Assembly: GCA_028583415.1 (NCBI GenBank)
Contig: CM053265.1
Span: forward strand, 28,365,815 to 28,429,814
Source: Protea cynaroides
Taxonomy: Eukaryota > Streptophyta > Magnoliopsida > Proteales > Proteaceae
Direction of reading: 5' to 3'
Length of the DNA stretch: 64,000 nucleotides
Shown: piece after piece, positions 10,500 to 22,742 of the stretch
Numbering within the stretch: position 1 is the stretch's first letter
Layout of the letters: each line of letters starts with the position of its first letter
Translations under genes and position numbers: made by a program
The notes under the pieces: model-generated
What the model saw: only the letters and a program-made list of their open reading frames with translations
Databases searched by the model: none
Told to the model about the DNA's origin: nothing

Positions 10500-10625
10500 A
10501 TGTGTAGCATTCCAATCATGGCAATGTGATTATTCCAATTATGGCAGTGTGATCATTCCAATTATGGCAGTGTGACCATTCCAATTATGGCAGTGTGACC
10601 ATTCCAATTATGGTAGTGTGTGCAT
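10500..10625. repeat. 23-bp tandem repeat CATTCCAATTATGGCAGTGTGAC
   Basis: About five units with period near 23 bp. Copy in the other LTR at 24450-24565 with the same number of units and scattered substitutions. Confidence 0.85.
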
Positions 10626-10639
10626 ATAAGCATATAAAC

Positions 10640-11440
10640 ATCATAAATATTGGCTCAAATCCTCAATCTAATGGTCGGATCTTTTCAAAACATGATAATC
10701 ATGATCAACGACTCAGAATTCATCAAACCAACCAAAATCAATGGCTCAAATTCATCTAATCAACTCATGATGATCATCCAACGGTTCAAATTACTTATAA
10801 TAATAATCTAACCGTCAAGGTTCATTTAAATCATTATTGAAGACAATCCAATGGTTTAGATCATCCAAAATGATAATCTAACCGTTAAGATACATTTATA
10901 TCAGTCTTGAAGACAATCCAACGGTCCAGATTTATCTAATCAACTCATAAATGACCATTTAATGGTTTAGATCCAAAATAAACATCCAATGGCCCATATC
11001 ATCACACCATCAGAATAAAAAATCAATCATCCTATGGTCCTTATTTTCATATCATGACATGATCAAAATTCATGGTTGATGGCTCGATTTTCAACTTATC
11101 AAAAAAATCCAAATCAAAGGGCCATATTAACTTCATATCGAAATTCTAAATCAAATGGCCATATTTTTATTCTCATGAAATTCAAGATCAAAGGCTATAT
11201 CACAAAATTCAAAATCGATGGCCATGATTTAATCACATTCAAAATTCATCCAATGCCCATAACATCACATGATCTAAGTCATCGAACGGCTCATATCTAT
11301 TATCATAACATGATCAAAATCAATGGTTCAAATTCAGTCAATATTACATAAACAAGCCAATGATTCAAATTTAATAATCCGAATTATCATGGTTTAACTG
11401 TTCGGATCAAACATCAAGATTATCAAATTATTAAGGTTTC
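10640..11440. repeat. AT-rich degenerate repeat region in B LTR
   Basis: Loose repetition of phrases such as AATCAATGGCTCAAATTCATC and ATCCAACGGTTCAAAT, AT-rich, without stable coding. The frame at 11076-11351 is also present in the other LTR (24977-25294) but its composition follows the repeat, so I do not call it a gene. Equivalent region 24590-25380. Confidence 0.6.
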
Positions 11441-11759
11441 TATTCAGACTTAATTAATGATGCTGATCGGGTGGTTCTGATCATATACGGAAGAGATCAA
11501 TGATGCAGGTGATATGGGATGGAGATGTGATAGTTGCAACAGTGAAGTGTATTGGGTTTGATTGGGACTGCAAGGTGGAGGTGCATGGTTGATCAGACAT
11601 AGCTCATTGGTTATGAGATTGAGGAAATTGGTTTGCAGGTTGGGGGTATGGTAAATGGAGGTATTTGCAAGTAATGGTGGTCGGTGTGGTAATGAATCGG
11701 TGACCAAGTGGTAGGAGGTTGGGGCAATAGGATATGAAGAAGAAGAAAATAAAATAAAA

Positions 11760-12234
11760 AAAGGGGCGGTGGTTTACCTGTTGCAGATCCATTGCCTTCT
11801 CCTTTTTCCTCTTCTTCATCTTCTCGTTTTGCTTCTCTCTATTCTCCCCCAAAATTGAGATCCCTCTTTTCTGATTTTTTTTTTGTTTTTTTTTTCTTCT
11901 CCTCTCTACCGGCCTTCTCCTTCTTCTCGGTCCTCTCCCCTTCTTTTTCTGATTTTTTCTTCTCCTCTCCACCGCCTCCTTCTTCTCGGTCTTCTCCCCT
12001 TCTTTTCTGATTTTTTTTTGTTTTTTTCTTCTCCTTTCCACCTCCTCCTTCTTCTCGGTCCTCTCCCCTTCTTTTCTGATTTTTCTTCTCCTCTCCACCT
12101 CCTCCTTCTTCTCGGTCTTCTCCCCTTCTTTTTTGATTTTTTTTGTTTTTTTTCTCTCCTTCTCCTCTTCTCGATTTTGATTTTTTTTCTTCCAAAACCA
12201 CCGCCCTCCTCTCTTTCTCCTTATCTTCTCGACT

Positions 12235-12287
<53 letters not shown>

Positions 12288-12660
12288 TCTTTTCGGATTC
12301 TCCTCCATCTCCCTTTTTTTTCTGATTTTTCTTTCTTTTCTCCTCTTTCGGCCTCCTCTCTCCCTCTGATTTTTTCTTTTACGGCTCCCCCCCTGTTTCT
12401 CTTCGGGATCTTCTCCTTTTTATTTTTTTTCCTTTCTTATCTTCTCCTCGATTCTCTCTCCCTCTTCCTCAATCTTCACCGCCCTCTCTCTTTTATTCTC
12501 GGATTCTCACCGCTCTCTCTCTCTCTGATCTTCTCCTCTTTGATTGAATTTCTTTATTTTTTTCCTTTTTCTCCACCGCCCTCCTCTCTTTTTCCTTTCT
12601 CATCTTGGTTCTGATTCTCTCTTTTAGATCCTCCCCCTCGAGTTTCCTTTCCAGTTGAAC
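11760..12660 (-). repeat. Purine-rich leader tract of B 3' LTR (pyrimidine on plus strand)
   Basis: About 0.9 kb of nearly pure CT on the plus strand. 11790-12170 is made of 65-80-bp units containing CCTCCTTCTTCTCGGTC and CCCCTTCTTTTCTGA. A (CT)n run is at 12239-12286. In element sense it is a GA-rich leader ending CAACAG before GTAAAC (11779-11770), a donor-like site. Long 'ORFs' here (Lys/Glu/Arg or Ser/Phe/Leu) are composition effects. Counterpart 25690-26710. Confidence 0.85.
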
Positions 12661-12671
12661 CGAATCTTCCA

Positions 12672-12672
<1 letters not shown>

Positions 12673-12709
<37 letters not shown>
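12673..12709. repeat. (AT)n microsatellite at the B LTR promoter position
   Basis: About 18 AT units in this LTR, about 13 at 26734-26759 in the 5' LTR. In element sense it lies immediately upstream of the purine leader, where a TATA box would be expected. C's LTR has an AT-rich block at the same place (41395-41510). Confidence 0.8.
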
Positions 12710-12710
<1 letters not shown>

Positions 12711-12774
12711 CCTTGATATAATATATGCAATATCATAAAATTCTTGCACATGGGTTAAACGAACTTGGTCCAAA

Positions 12775-12910
12775 CTGGTCTGACTTGAGTTGACTGGGCT
12801 GGACTGACTTAAACTGAGCTGGGTTGGACTAAGAATGACTTGAATTAACTGGGTTGGGCCAAGACTGGCTTGGGTTGAGTTGAGTTGACTGGATTGACTG
12901 GAATTCATTG
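12775..12910. repeat. Degenerate GACTTGAGTTGACTGGG repeats
   Basis: Short irregular repeats of 18-22 bp around ACTGGGTTGGGC and TTGAGTTGACTGG. Counterpart 26820-26955. A reversed and weaker version, CAACCCAACTCAG-like, is in C's LTR at 41315-41390. Confidence 0.7.
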
Positions 12911-12984
12911 GGTTCTCTCTCTCTATCATTTCACGGGTCATTTCCACTGTTATCCCGCACGGAATTTTTTGATGGCCTCTATTC

Positions 12985-13745
12985 CAAATTTTTTGCGTTC
13001 ATTTTGTAGAACATTAAAAATGAGGAATATAGGAACTTGAATCACCTCATTTGGAAGTAAAATGGTCAACTTATGAATTTTTGAAGTTTAAGCCGGACCA
13101 ATTATCGATAATTTGGTGACCATTCCGCATGAGATCCTTCGGAGGCTTTTATCGGAAATATTTTACGTCCACTTTGTAGAGCACTAAAAATGGAACATAA
13201 TGAGACCGGAATCACTCGAATCCGATGTAGAACGGAAAAGATATGCGGCTTTGAAGTTCGACGATAATTTTGCATGCAAGCTTGCATGGGACCCACTGGT
13301 GACTTCTACCCGGGATTTTTTACGTCCACTTTGTAGAACATCATGAATGAAGAATAATGGTCTTGGAATCATCTGAATCCGATGTAGAACGGGAAAGATA
13401 TGAAGCTTTGAAGTTCTAACGATCATTTTGCATGCAAGTTTGCATGGGACCCACTGGTGACTTCTACCCTGGATTTTTTACGTCCACTTTGTAGAACATC
13501 ATGAATGAAGAATAATGGTCTTGGAATCATCTGAATCCGATGTAGAACGAGAAAGATATGAAGCTTTGAAGTTCTAACGATCATTTTGCATGCAAGTTTA
13601 CATGGGACCCACTGGTGACTTCTACCCGGGATTTTTTACGTCCACTTTGTAGAACATCATGAATAAAGAATAATGGTCTTGGAATCATCTGAATCCGATG
13701 TCGGATGATCAAGATATGATGATTTGAAATTCAAACGATCCGACT
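12985..13745. repeat. 158-bp tandem repeat at the terminal part of B LTR
   Basis: Five units beginning at the phrase TACGTCCACTTTGTAGAAC (near 12994, 13165, 13321, 13480 and 13638), each with GAATCATCTGAATCCGATGT and CATGCAAGTTTGCATGGGAC, itself nearly palindromic. The three last units are closest to each other. Counterpart 27030-27740, where one unit is shortened. Reversed, diverged units are in C's LTR (40610-41250). Confidence 0.85.
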
Positions 13746-13939
13746 TAGGATAATTTGCATGAAGGCTAAAGATAAAGAACCACATTTTTGGGGTATGAGT
13801 GATATTGTTTATTGGGCTGCACTTAGGGTAATTCTTCCTAAACTGCCTACGTATTCTAAGGGTGTCCTAGAAATCAAGCCCGGAACGTAGTTCGACTAGC
13901 AAGAAGGTTTGCTCTTCTTGGAGAATTGATGAATGCTCT

Positions 13940-14265
13940 TCTTGTATGAAGCTAGGCTGTGAATACAAGGCTCATTTGTAGTCTGGGAACCTCTTCTTGC
14001 TGAGGTGACTCATGATGCAAGGTACTTGTGGGCTTGAACCCGGCTTGATCCATTTATAGGCTGATAAACCTCTTCTTGTACGAAGCAAGGTTGTGAATAC
14101 AAGGCTCATTTGTAGGCTGGGAACCTCTTCTTGCTGAGGTGACTCATGATGCAAGGTATGTGCTGGCTTGGACCCGGCTTGATCCATTTGTAGGCTGATA
14201 AACCTCTTCTTGTATGGAGCTAGGCTGTGAATACAAGGCTCATTGCATGAGCTTGGGCTCGGCTT
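13940..14265. repeat. 135-bp direct repeats in B interior
   Basis: Two and a half units marked by CTGTGAATACAAGGCTCATT at about 13953, 14090 and 14226, each with CTCTTCTTGCTGAGGTGACT. Confidence 0.8.
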
Positions 14266-14329
14266 TGATTTGTCTGGATGGAAGACTTGATGTCTTCTCT
14301 TTGATTGAACTGAGGCTCTTTTGATTTAG

Positions 14330-14705
14330 ATTCTGAGATTGTTTTTTCTGAATAAGCTAGGGCTCTGCATTTGATTCACTTATAGGTTGAGATTGAATTG
14401 ATCTTTGAATTAGCTAGGGCTCTACATTTTATTCACTAATAATTTGAGATTGATTTGATCTTTGGATGAGCTAGGGCTCTACATTTGATTCATTTATAGA
14501 CTGAGATTGATTTGAACTTTGGATGAGCTAGGGCTCCACATTTGATTCTGAAATGAGTAAGAACTCAGAAGGTCACTTTTAGGGTGAGAAATTGGCTATT
14601 GATTCTGAAATGAGCAAGAACTCAGAATGTCACTTATAGGGTGAGGAATTTGCTATTGATTCTGAAATGAGCAAGAACTCAGAAGGTCACTTATAGGGTG
14701 ATACT
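14330..14705. repeat. Two adjoining arrays, about 66-bp and 57-bp units
   Basis: First array: three to four units with GATGAGCTAGGGCTCTACAT (14345-14545). Second array: three units with GATTCTGAAATGAGCAAGAA (14544, 14599 and 14657) followed by TCACTTATAGGGTGA. Confidence 0.8.
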
Positions 14706-17700
14706 GAATGACTCATCTCGGGATTGAAAATAAGAATATTCTTCTTGCAAGCTCTATGGCTATGAACCTTTAGGATGCTTGAAAGTGACCCATACAGGAA
14801 GGCTTTGTTGACTTTGAACCTATAGAGTGCTGGACATATTTGAAATGATGGTGAATTCCTTAGCAGTTTTCCAAGTTTTTTTTTTTTTTTTTTTTTTTTG
14901 CCCCTGCTTTGTTGGTGAAGGCACAAAATATGACATCAATTGAAATGGTGTCATGGACTTCGCTGGCATCATACCTAGATTTGAAATTTACCATTTATGA
15001 CCTGGTACTGAAAGTTTGACTCAATTTCAGCATGGTAGGGATGAGTTGGTTACTCCCTTTGAAGGGTTCCATGTAATTTGAAGGTGATGATTTTCTTCAG
15101 CCATCATTGGTGTTGTTGGATTTTGGATTGAAAGAAACTCTAGTGAGGATTTTGGACAAGAATGAGGGGACCTTGACAGTCTTTAACCAAAGTGACTTTA
15201 TTGATTGACCATGGTGTTAAACTGTCAAGGGACATCTGGTCAACTAAGTTCTTTGACTGTGAATTATGGTAGAACAAATTGGTAGAATAGCCAAGCGGCG
15301 ATGAAATGTGACATGGGTTTAGCCCTCAATCTAGGCTCATGAAAAGCTCAGGGCATTGCAACATTGTTGTGCCAATTTTGAAAGATGAATGAACCATGGC
15401 CCCAAAGTAGGCACGAGGAACAAAGGATTCGAAGTGTTCCTTCAGAGAATTTGGTGACCAAATCCTAACAGGTGATCGACCACATTGGATTTTCTTCATC
15501 AACAGGATTGGGAGAACTGAGAAATTGGAAAAAACCAACTTGGATGGACCTACCTCTGTTGACTATGAAAGTAGTGACTTCAGACTAGACAATGGATCCT
15601 TGATGTAATGCTCATGATCAAGTTCGATTCCTCTACATAGGGTATATCTATGCCCCAGTGTCTGCATGTTGTGACAGACCACTACTTATAGAAGGAAATG
15701 GGAAATCTAACAGAGTTAGAACAAGGTTGAATCTGGATTGCATTTAGAATTTGACCATGCTTCTGAGGTCAAGGGAAGATTGACAGATTGATTGCAGAAA
15801 ATGATTTCTTAGATAAATCCTTGTTGAATCTTGAAAAATGAGGGAGCTGATGATGAATTTCGCTACATCCATAACCAGGCCATGAGAATTTGTTCTCTCC
15901 CTAACATGACCAAAGGATTTGAAGATAGAATTCTGTTGAAAGGAAATGCTACGGAGCCCAACAGATGATGGTTTGTTCAACTCCTCCGAGTATGATTCAC
16001 TGGAGAGCAAGAGGGGTTCCTTTCCTTATGGAGGGTAGACTGGTATGACACTTGTCTATATGAACCACTGAATTTTTCTATGAAGGGCCAATGAGGGCAA
16101 TGCTTTAGGGTTGCATCAGGTCGCCTATCCCCACTGAGGTATTATGGGTTGCCCATTGAGGTTTCTCGGGTTGCCTTTCCCTGCTGAGGTTTCTTTTCTT
16201 CCCATTATTTTTTTTCATTTTCTTCTTTTTGCAAATCACATCTTGGGTTGAATAAAGAGTCCTGATATGGTGAGGATATTACCAAAATTATGGTCCAATC
16301 CAATGGTCTGAAACCCTTAGGGGAAATCTGAACGGCATGACTTTCATGACAAATGGGTAGCCTTGCCCCACTGTTTAAGTTGACACCTACATGTATTGAT
16401 AGGCGGGCAGCTATTTGAATCATCACTAAAAGCGATCTTAGGGAAATGCAGTCCCACACCAAAATTGAAAATGATGCCAAATTATGTTTTCCTTTCTTGG
16501 AGATGTTCAGATGGAACACGTGTCCCAACAAGCTATATCGAGATTCTGGATCAGTCACGATCATATATGGGCCTGAAACCTTTAGGTTTGTTGACAAGTA
16601 TTGATGTTGAAGGTCCAAGAGGACTGATGTGAAACTGTCCACATGGGTCTACCATTGGGAGAGTGTTTGGTTGTTAATGTAGAATGGATTTATCTTACCG
16701 AGAAAATCCCATTTTATTGGCTTGAGAAATGAAGGGCTTATAGGAACCTTGGGAAGCCGTCGGATGTAATGAACGACAGATGAGAGTTCTAGCCAGATTC
16801 ATGAATTTATACATAAGATGATGACATGATCATGAGATACAATTCCATAAAAATTGATAATCAAAAGAAGGGCTTGTGATAGAGACTCCTTGGAAAGCCG
16901 TCAGATTGATAGATGGGAGAGAGAGTCTAATGCTGATGAGAAATGTTTCTCTGATGATGAAGAAGTGATGAGATCGTCTCCTGTAAAGGCGGGATGTAAT
17001 TGCCCAAAATCAAAAGTCCGGTCCAACATGTTGTAAATCTTGACGAATGATCGAACTTGCTATCAGGCTTTGGTTGGAACTATCATCCTCTTGAAGTGAG
17101 AGGGACAATTGGCTTACTGTCAAGCTCCAATGCCATTCAACATCTTACTATTTTCTTTTTTTCTCTTTTTTTTCTTTTTTCTTTTTTCTTTTTTTTTTTT
17201 TTTTGGATGTGAAGGCCACATAATGCAGTGCTTCGCTTGATCGCGAAATTGAATCCTGACTTTCAATATTGGATTTGAATCTTCTTCTTCCAAACATTTC
17301 CAATCAGATAGAACCTCTTTGCCCCAACTAGCACTCTGATCTTCTATAAACTTTATGAGCATTTGTGACTGCTCATATAGTATCTGATTTTATCTGAATG
17401 GTGAATCCGTATGCTATCCTCTGGAAGTTAATCATCACCTTCTATCTTATGTGACTGCCTTCCCATTATTGATGTAGATAAAACATAGGCTTGAATTTTT
17501 TTTTTCTTTTTTTGGGTATCCCAATGACCTCATTCTTTGATTTTGAGATTGATCATTCATCATGTATCTCTTGCTTGCAGATCATGTACTTTGTAAGAAC
17601 TTTGGTATTTCCATCTTCTTGGTGGCACATCTGTCCTCCACTCATTTGTACTGATTGGCTGACCTGTTGATATGATCTATTATTATGTAATGCTTTCCTT

Positions 17701-18299
17701 GAAATCTTTTCACAGATAGAACAAATGGCAGCTTCTCCAATACATGTTTCTTGAGACTAGTCTTGTGTCTCCCGATTGATCATTTAAAGCTTTCCCAGAC
17801 GGGTTGGACCTTTCTTTCTCAAGAGGCCGGGTGGCATAGAAGTTCAGGAGATGGCTCATCATTTCAATCATCTTCAGAGTCAGAATTGACTGCGCACGTA
17901 GAATAGGAGGATGTATGAAACTGGGAGGAAATGTATGGAAGAGACAAGGCACAGAGTATGAAATCTCAAACGGGGTGATTTTCTTTTACTTGCACGGCAG
18001 ATTGGACTAGACTTGTCAACAAGCACATTGATCTTGGACCCAGACATGGATGACCTATCAAATACCGATAATAGAAAGTTGAAACAACTAGTTCGTCCAA
18101 GCGGCTCCAGTTGGGCATAATGCCTTCGACGCCACCTTCAGTCGTTGCGGGAATAAGTCTTCCTTCAAATCTCTAATAGCAGGACTCATCATGCCCATCT
18201 ATCAATAGGTGCAGGATGCCTACCTTTCAGGGTTCCATACAATTCTTACCCTCTTTTCTTTCAGTTTAGGATCCATTCATAACCAGACTATTGCTTTTT

Positions 18300-18870
18300 A
18301 AGCTCAAGGTTACTTTGGTTCATGCCCCAATTTGGGGTCCAGTGGATTCATCAGTGGACCACTTATAGCTGAATTCAAAATCATTTTGGCTTATGCCCCA
18401 GCTTGGGGAGCAAGAGGTATCGTCATTGCACTACACCATTTTGAGTCCAAGATTAGACTAGTTTATGGCTCGGCTTGGGGGGGTTCAATGGATTTCTTTG
18501 TTAGACCACTCTCAATTTGAGTCTAAGGTCAATTTGGTCCATGCCCTAGTTTAGGGCATAATGGCTTTCCTCATTAGACCGCATTCAATTTGGGTCCAAA
18601 ATCAATCTGGTTTATGACCAGCTTAGGGCTCATGACTTTCCTCATTGAACCATACCCAATTCAGGCCCAAGGTCAATCCGGTTCATGCCCCAGTTGGGGG
18701 TTCATTGGCTTTCCTCATCAGATCGCACTCAATTTGGGTCTAAGTTCAATCTGGTTCATGCCCCAATTTATGGGTTAAGGGTTTCATCATTGGACCATTC
18801 TGGTTCTTATCCTTGCTTGGGGCACATTGGATCTCATCTTTGGTCTACCCTACTGCTTGGGAAAATTCCA
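18300..18870. repeat. About 63-bp repeat with GGTTCATGCCCCAATTTGGGG
   Basis: Eight to nine degenerate units combining TTCATGCCCCA, TTGGGGTC, a 'GGCTTTCCTCAT' phrase and GACCACACTCAATTTGGGTC. The pair ATGCCCCAATTTGGGGT is a partial inverted repeat. Confidence 0.75.
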
Positions 18871-19089
18871 TTCCTCTCTTTGAATAATAAGAAATATGAG
18901 GGCAACTCTTTGGATTCTAGCATTTCCCTGGCCAATGGGATAGCACTATCATAGCTGAAGGTTCATGATTTCCTGATGACTCCAAAATCTAGAATTGATC
19001 TTTATTGACAAGCAATGGGAAATCCTCCTCGTTCGCCATTCTTGATGAGTGATCCTAACTTGTAGCACTGGACTATGATAGACATGGAT

Positions 19090-19500
19090 CGGGCTCTAAT
19101 TGATAGAGCCATAGATTGATTTTGAATCAGTCTCCGATTGATAGAGACAAGATTGACTTTGAATTGGTCTCTGATTGATAGAGACAGAGTTGACTTTGAA
19201 TTGGTCTCTGATTGATAGAGATCAAGATTGATTTTGAATTGATCTCTGATTGATAGAGATCAAGATTGACTTTGAATTGGTCTCTGATTGATAGAGATCA
19301 AGATTGATTTTGAATTGGTCTCCGATTGATAGAGATCAAGATTGATTTTGAATTGGTCTCTGATTGATAGAGATCAAGATTGATTTTGAATTGGTCTCTG
19401 ATTGATAGAGATCAAGATTGATTTTGAATTGGTCTCTAATTGATAGAGATCAAAATGACTTTGAATTGATCTCTGATTGATAGAGATCAAGATTGACAGT
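19090..19500. repeat. 38-39-bp tandem array GATTGATAGAGATCAAG
   Basis: About ten units of GATTGATAGAGATCAAGATT plus GATTTTGAATTGGTCTCT. The middle units are nearly identical and the outer ones diverged, as in an array growing from its centre. Related single units continue to 19620. Confidence 0.88.
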
Positions 19501-19659
19501 CATGGACTGGGCTCTAGTTGTTAGAGGCAAGGATTGCTTGAGTTGGGCTCCGATTGATAGAGGCCAGGGAAGACAATCATGGATTGGATTCTAATTGCTA
19601 GAGATGATGGATTGATTGAGTTGAAATGATTGAAATTCTCTTCGATTCCTTCATGAAAT

Positions 19660-20130
19660 GGAACACTGACCAAAGGTAATGGTTGAACAGACCTAGAAGG
19701 CTAACTCATGCTCACATTGAGTTCATATGAATGGAACCTTTCTTAGGTCCAACATGAATTTGAACCTGAACTGGAGTTGACGATTGGACAAGCCTAGGGG
19801 CTAATTAAATTCAAATGAATGGAACTCTTCTTAGTTCCAACATGAATCAGAACTTGAACCACATAAATAAGCCTAGTGGCTAATTGAATTCAGATGAATG
19901 GAACTCTTCTTAGTTCCAACATGAATCAGAACCTGAACCAAAGTTGATGGTTGGACAAGCCTAGGGGCTAAATAAATTCAGATGAATGAGACTCTTCTTA
20001 ATTCCAACATGAATCTGAACCTGAACCAAAGTTGATGGTTGGACAAGCCTAGGGGCTAAATAAATTCAGATGAATGGAACTTTTCCTAGTTTCGACATGA
20101 ATCAGAACCTAAACAGGAGGTGAAGGGTGA
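19660..20130. repeat. About 95-bp repeat with GAATGGAACTCTTCTTAG
   Basis: Four to five units combining AATGGAACTCTTCTTAGTTC, CCAACATGAATCAGAACC and GGACAAGCCTAGGGGC. The last phrase links to the next array. Confidence 0.82.
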
Positions 20131-20149
20131 AAAAGCCTAGGGGCCGAAT

Positions 20150-21505
20150 GCCTTATTCATTTTAGCATGATCTGGGAGTGATGATTGAACTTGCCTAAAG
20201 GTTAAACCCTTCTTTAATTCTGAGATGAACCAAAAATGGTGGTTGAATCTTTCCTTAATTCTGGATGAACCAAAATGATGATTGAACCTTCTTAGGGGCT
20301 GAACCTTTCTTCAGTTCTGAGATGAACCAGAAATGGTGATTGAATCTGGGGCTGAATATTTCTTTGATACTGAGAGGAACTGAACGTGATTGAATCTGCC
20401 TAGGGGCTGAATCTTTCCTTAATTCTGGATGAACCGAAATGATGATTGGACCTACCTAGGGGCTGAATCTTTCCTTCAGTTCTGAGATGAACCAGAAATG
20501 GTGGTTGGACCTGCCTAGGGGCTGAATATTTTTTTTTATTCTGAGATGAACTGGATGTAATTTAATCTGCCTAGAGGCTGAATCTTTCCTTAATTCTGGA
20601 TGAACCAAAATGATGATTGAACCTGCCTAGGGGCTGAACCTTTCTTTAGTTCTGAGATGAACCAGAAATGGTGATTGAATCTGGGCTGAATATTTCTTTG
20701 ATACTGAGATGAACTGAATGTGAATGAATCTGCCTAGGGGCTGAATCTTTCCTTAATTCTGGATGAACCGAAATGATGATTGGACCTGCCTAAGGGCTGA
20801 ACCTTTCCTTAATTCAAAGGTGAATAGGGAACAATGACTGGATTTGCCTAGGGGCTGAATCTTTCCTTAATTCAAAGGTGAATAGGGAACAATGATTGGA
20901 TAGGGGCTGGATCTCTCCTTAATTCAGAGATGAATCGAGAACGGTGATTGGATTTGCCTAAGGGCTGAATCTTTTCTTAATTCTGAGGTGAATCGAGAAC
21001 TATGATTGGATTTGCCTAGGGACTGAATCTTTCCTTATTTCAAAGGTACATTGAGAACTATGATTGGATTTGCCTAGGGGTTGAATCTTTCCTTAATTCA
21101 GGGGTGCATTGAGAACCATGATTGGATTTGCCTAGGGGCTGAATCTTTCCTTAATTCAGAGGTACATTGAGAATGGTGATTGGATTTGCCTAGGGGCTGA
21201 ATCATTCCTTAATTCAGAGATGAATCGGGAACTATGATTGGATTTGCCTAGGGACTGAATCTTTCCTTAATTCTAAGGTACATTGGGAACTATGATTAGA
21301 TTTGCCTAGGGGCTGAATCTTTTCTTAATTCAAAAGTACATTGAGAACTATGATTGGATTTGCCTAGGGGCTGAATCTTTCACTAATTCAGAGGTGAATC
21401 AAGAACTATGATTGGATTTGCCTAGGGGCTGAATCTTTCCTTAATTCAGAGATGAATCGGGAACTATGATCGGATTTGCCTAGGGGCTGGATCTTTCCTT
21501 CTTTC
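20150..21505. repeat. 57-60-bp array TTGCCTAGGGGCTGAATC
   Basis: More than twenty units of TTGCCTAGGGGCTGAATC, TTTCCTTAATTC, a variable GAGATGAATCGAGAAC segment and TATGATTGGA. Units from 20800 to 21500 are regular with 57-58-bp spacing. The first third mixes variants with AACCAGAAATGGTGATTG. Largest array of the window. Confidence 0.9.
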
Positions 21506-22297
21506 TTATAAAATTTGATGTTCAATCAAGATCTAGATTCATGACTTCCATTGATTCATTTGGAAAGATAATATGGATGGATCTCAAGATGGGAGATCAA
21601 GACAATTCCCTAATTATAGGGGCCTCTCACCCTAAAAGGGTGGATATAGTTGTAGTTTGATTCTCTTTTCCAAAGGCATTGAAACCCAATGGAGGAATAT
21701 TGAGATTCTAGACATCTAGGGGAGTGGAAGAAGTCACATGCACAATCAAGGATGACTCAACCAAACAAGAGTTAGATCCCTCATAAGGGCGATTGGGTAA
21801 ACATTATCCAAGTCAATTTAATTGAATTTGATTAAGCCATGTGTTCAGTCTTGGGACCTCATGATTCCAAAATGGATAATCAGTGGTACAAAGGTCTGGC
21901 CAATTGGATTATCGAATTCGATAAAATTGAAATGGATATATTAATCCGTCGTCCTTATTAGGGATGGTTAGCAAAAGCGGTTCATAGATGAACAAACTAG
22001 TAAATTTCTTCTTGACCATGGTATCTATGTCTTGACAGGGATTTTCTGTTCGTTTTTTGAAATTGACGTGTTAACAATGAGAGATTCGACACATCGAGCT
22101 TACTTAATGGAGGGTGTATAGTGACCGTCTACTATGATGTAGAACAGGTGTATACATAGCTCATACTCCCAATAGGTGAGAGTTCAAGATGCTCATCGTG
22201 TAAAATCTAACATGTTGACCAGTCGAGGACAAAAACGGGCAGAACTTCGACGTCTCGAACATGGATGTCATGGTTAAGCCGATTTTACTGGGTCGGT

Positions 22298-22651
22298 TCA
22301 GGGATGAACCAAAAATAACAAACATTGGGCTACAATCGGGGTTAGGAAAGAAAAGGCCACCTTGATGAGGATGGGGTAACCTATCACCAAATGCTCGATG
22401 AATAATGGGCCCCCAATCCCTTTATATACTATGTTGCAAGGATCCAAGCGACGTGGAGTAGCATAACGCATTCTCAGGCGGACCCAAGAAATGCTCGTTA
22501 GAGGCTGCTCGCCAGTCGTGGTCTCACAAAGTACAGGCCAAGGCTGTGTGTTTCTCCTAGCGGGCTGCCCCATATGCATGGGACCCGGTTCGGCTACTCG
22601 CACGAATGTGTGACTGAACCCATTCCCCCCAAAGCAATAATATACAAGCAT
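22298..22651 (-). other. Unassigned frame near B primer site, GC-richer than surroundings
   Basis: 117-codon open frame starting 90 bp inside the primer site in element sense. The stretch 22430-22620 is more GC-rich than the rest of B. No domain recognised; the peptide is not gag-like (no capsid or zinc-knuckle pattern). It may be a leader or packaging region and not coding. Confidence 0.25.
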
Positions 22652-22722
22652 AAATATAGTATACTAAAATCTAGCATCCAATTCACACAAGGAAAGTTTT
22701 CATTTAGGAGTTTGACATTTAT

Positions 22723-22741
22723 ATCCCCAGTGGAGTCGCCA
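22723..22741 (-). promoter_or_regulatory. B primer binding site, TGGCGACTCCACTGGGGAT
   Basis: Minus strand, one base inside the 5' LTR end (CCTCACA, G, then TGGCGACTCC). A site starting TGGCGACTC is typical of Tat/Ogre-type plant elements and is usually assigned to an arginine tRNA. I could not verify the tRNA here. Confidence 0.8.
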
Positions 22742-22742
22742 C

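Larger units (their letters stand above)
8842..13766 (-). repeat. B 3' LTR (truncated at inner end)
   Basis: Runs from TGTGAGGACAAAG (reverse of the LTR end) to GAAGGC at 13766, where similarity to the other LTR stops. The other LTR has 265 bp more (27798-28062) before its end. So this LTR has lost its inner 265 bp, together with the expected polypurine tract, in a deletion reaching into the interior. Sub-arrays are listed separately. Confidence 0.88.
13767..22722 (-). other. B interior: non-coding, built largely of tandem arrays
   Basis: Nine kilobases without a recognisable protein. No frame shows RT, integrase, protease or zinc-knuckle motifs. The longest frames (for example 16205-16642 and 22298-22651, both minus) match nothing I know. 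At least six separate tandem arrays occupy about a third of it. 14706-18290 has no array or gene that I can see apart from T-runs at 14876-14899 and 17146-17205. Confidence 0.8.

Noticed and set aside
11076..11351. 91-codon frame present in both B LTRs
   Set aside because: Presence in both LTRs is explained by LTR duplication; composition follows the degenerate ATGGCTCAAAT repeats and there is no independent homologue.
11604..12614. Long frames on both strands (Lys/Glu/Arg-rich and Ser/Phe/Leu-rich)
   Set aside because: Low-complexity CT/GA DNA is open in several frames at once; the same holds at 25547-26601 and 41476-42360. No protein signature.
9290..21505. CRISPR-like arrays of regular repeats
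   Set aside because: Units are head-to-tail minisatellites without unique spacers, inside a plant retrotransposon; no cas genes.
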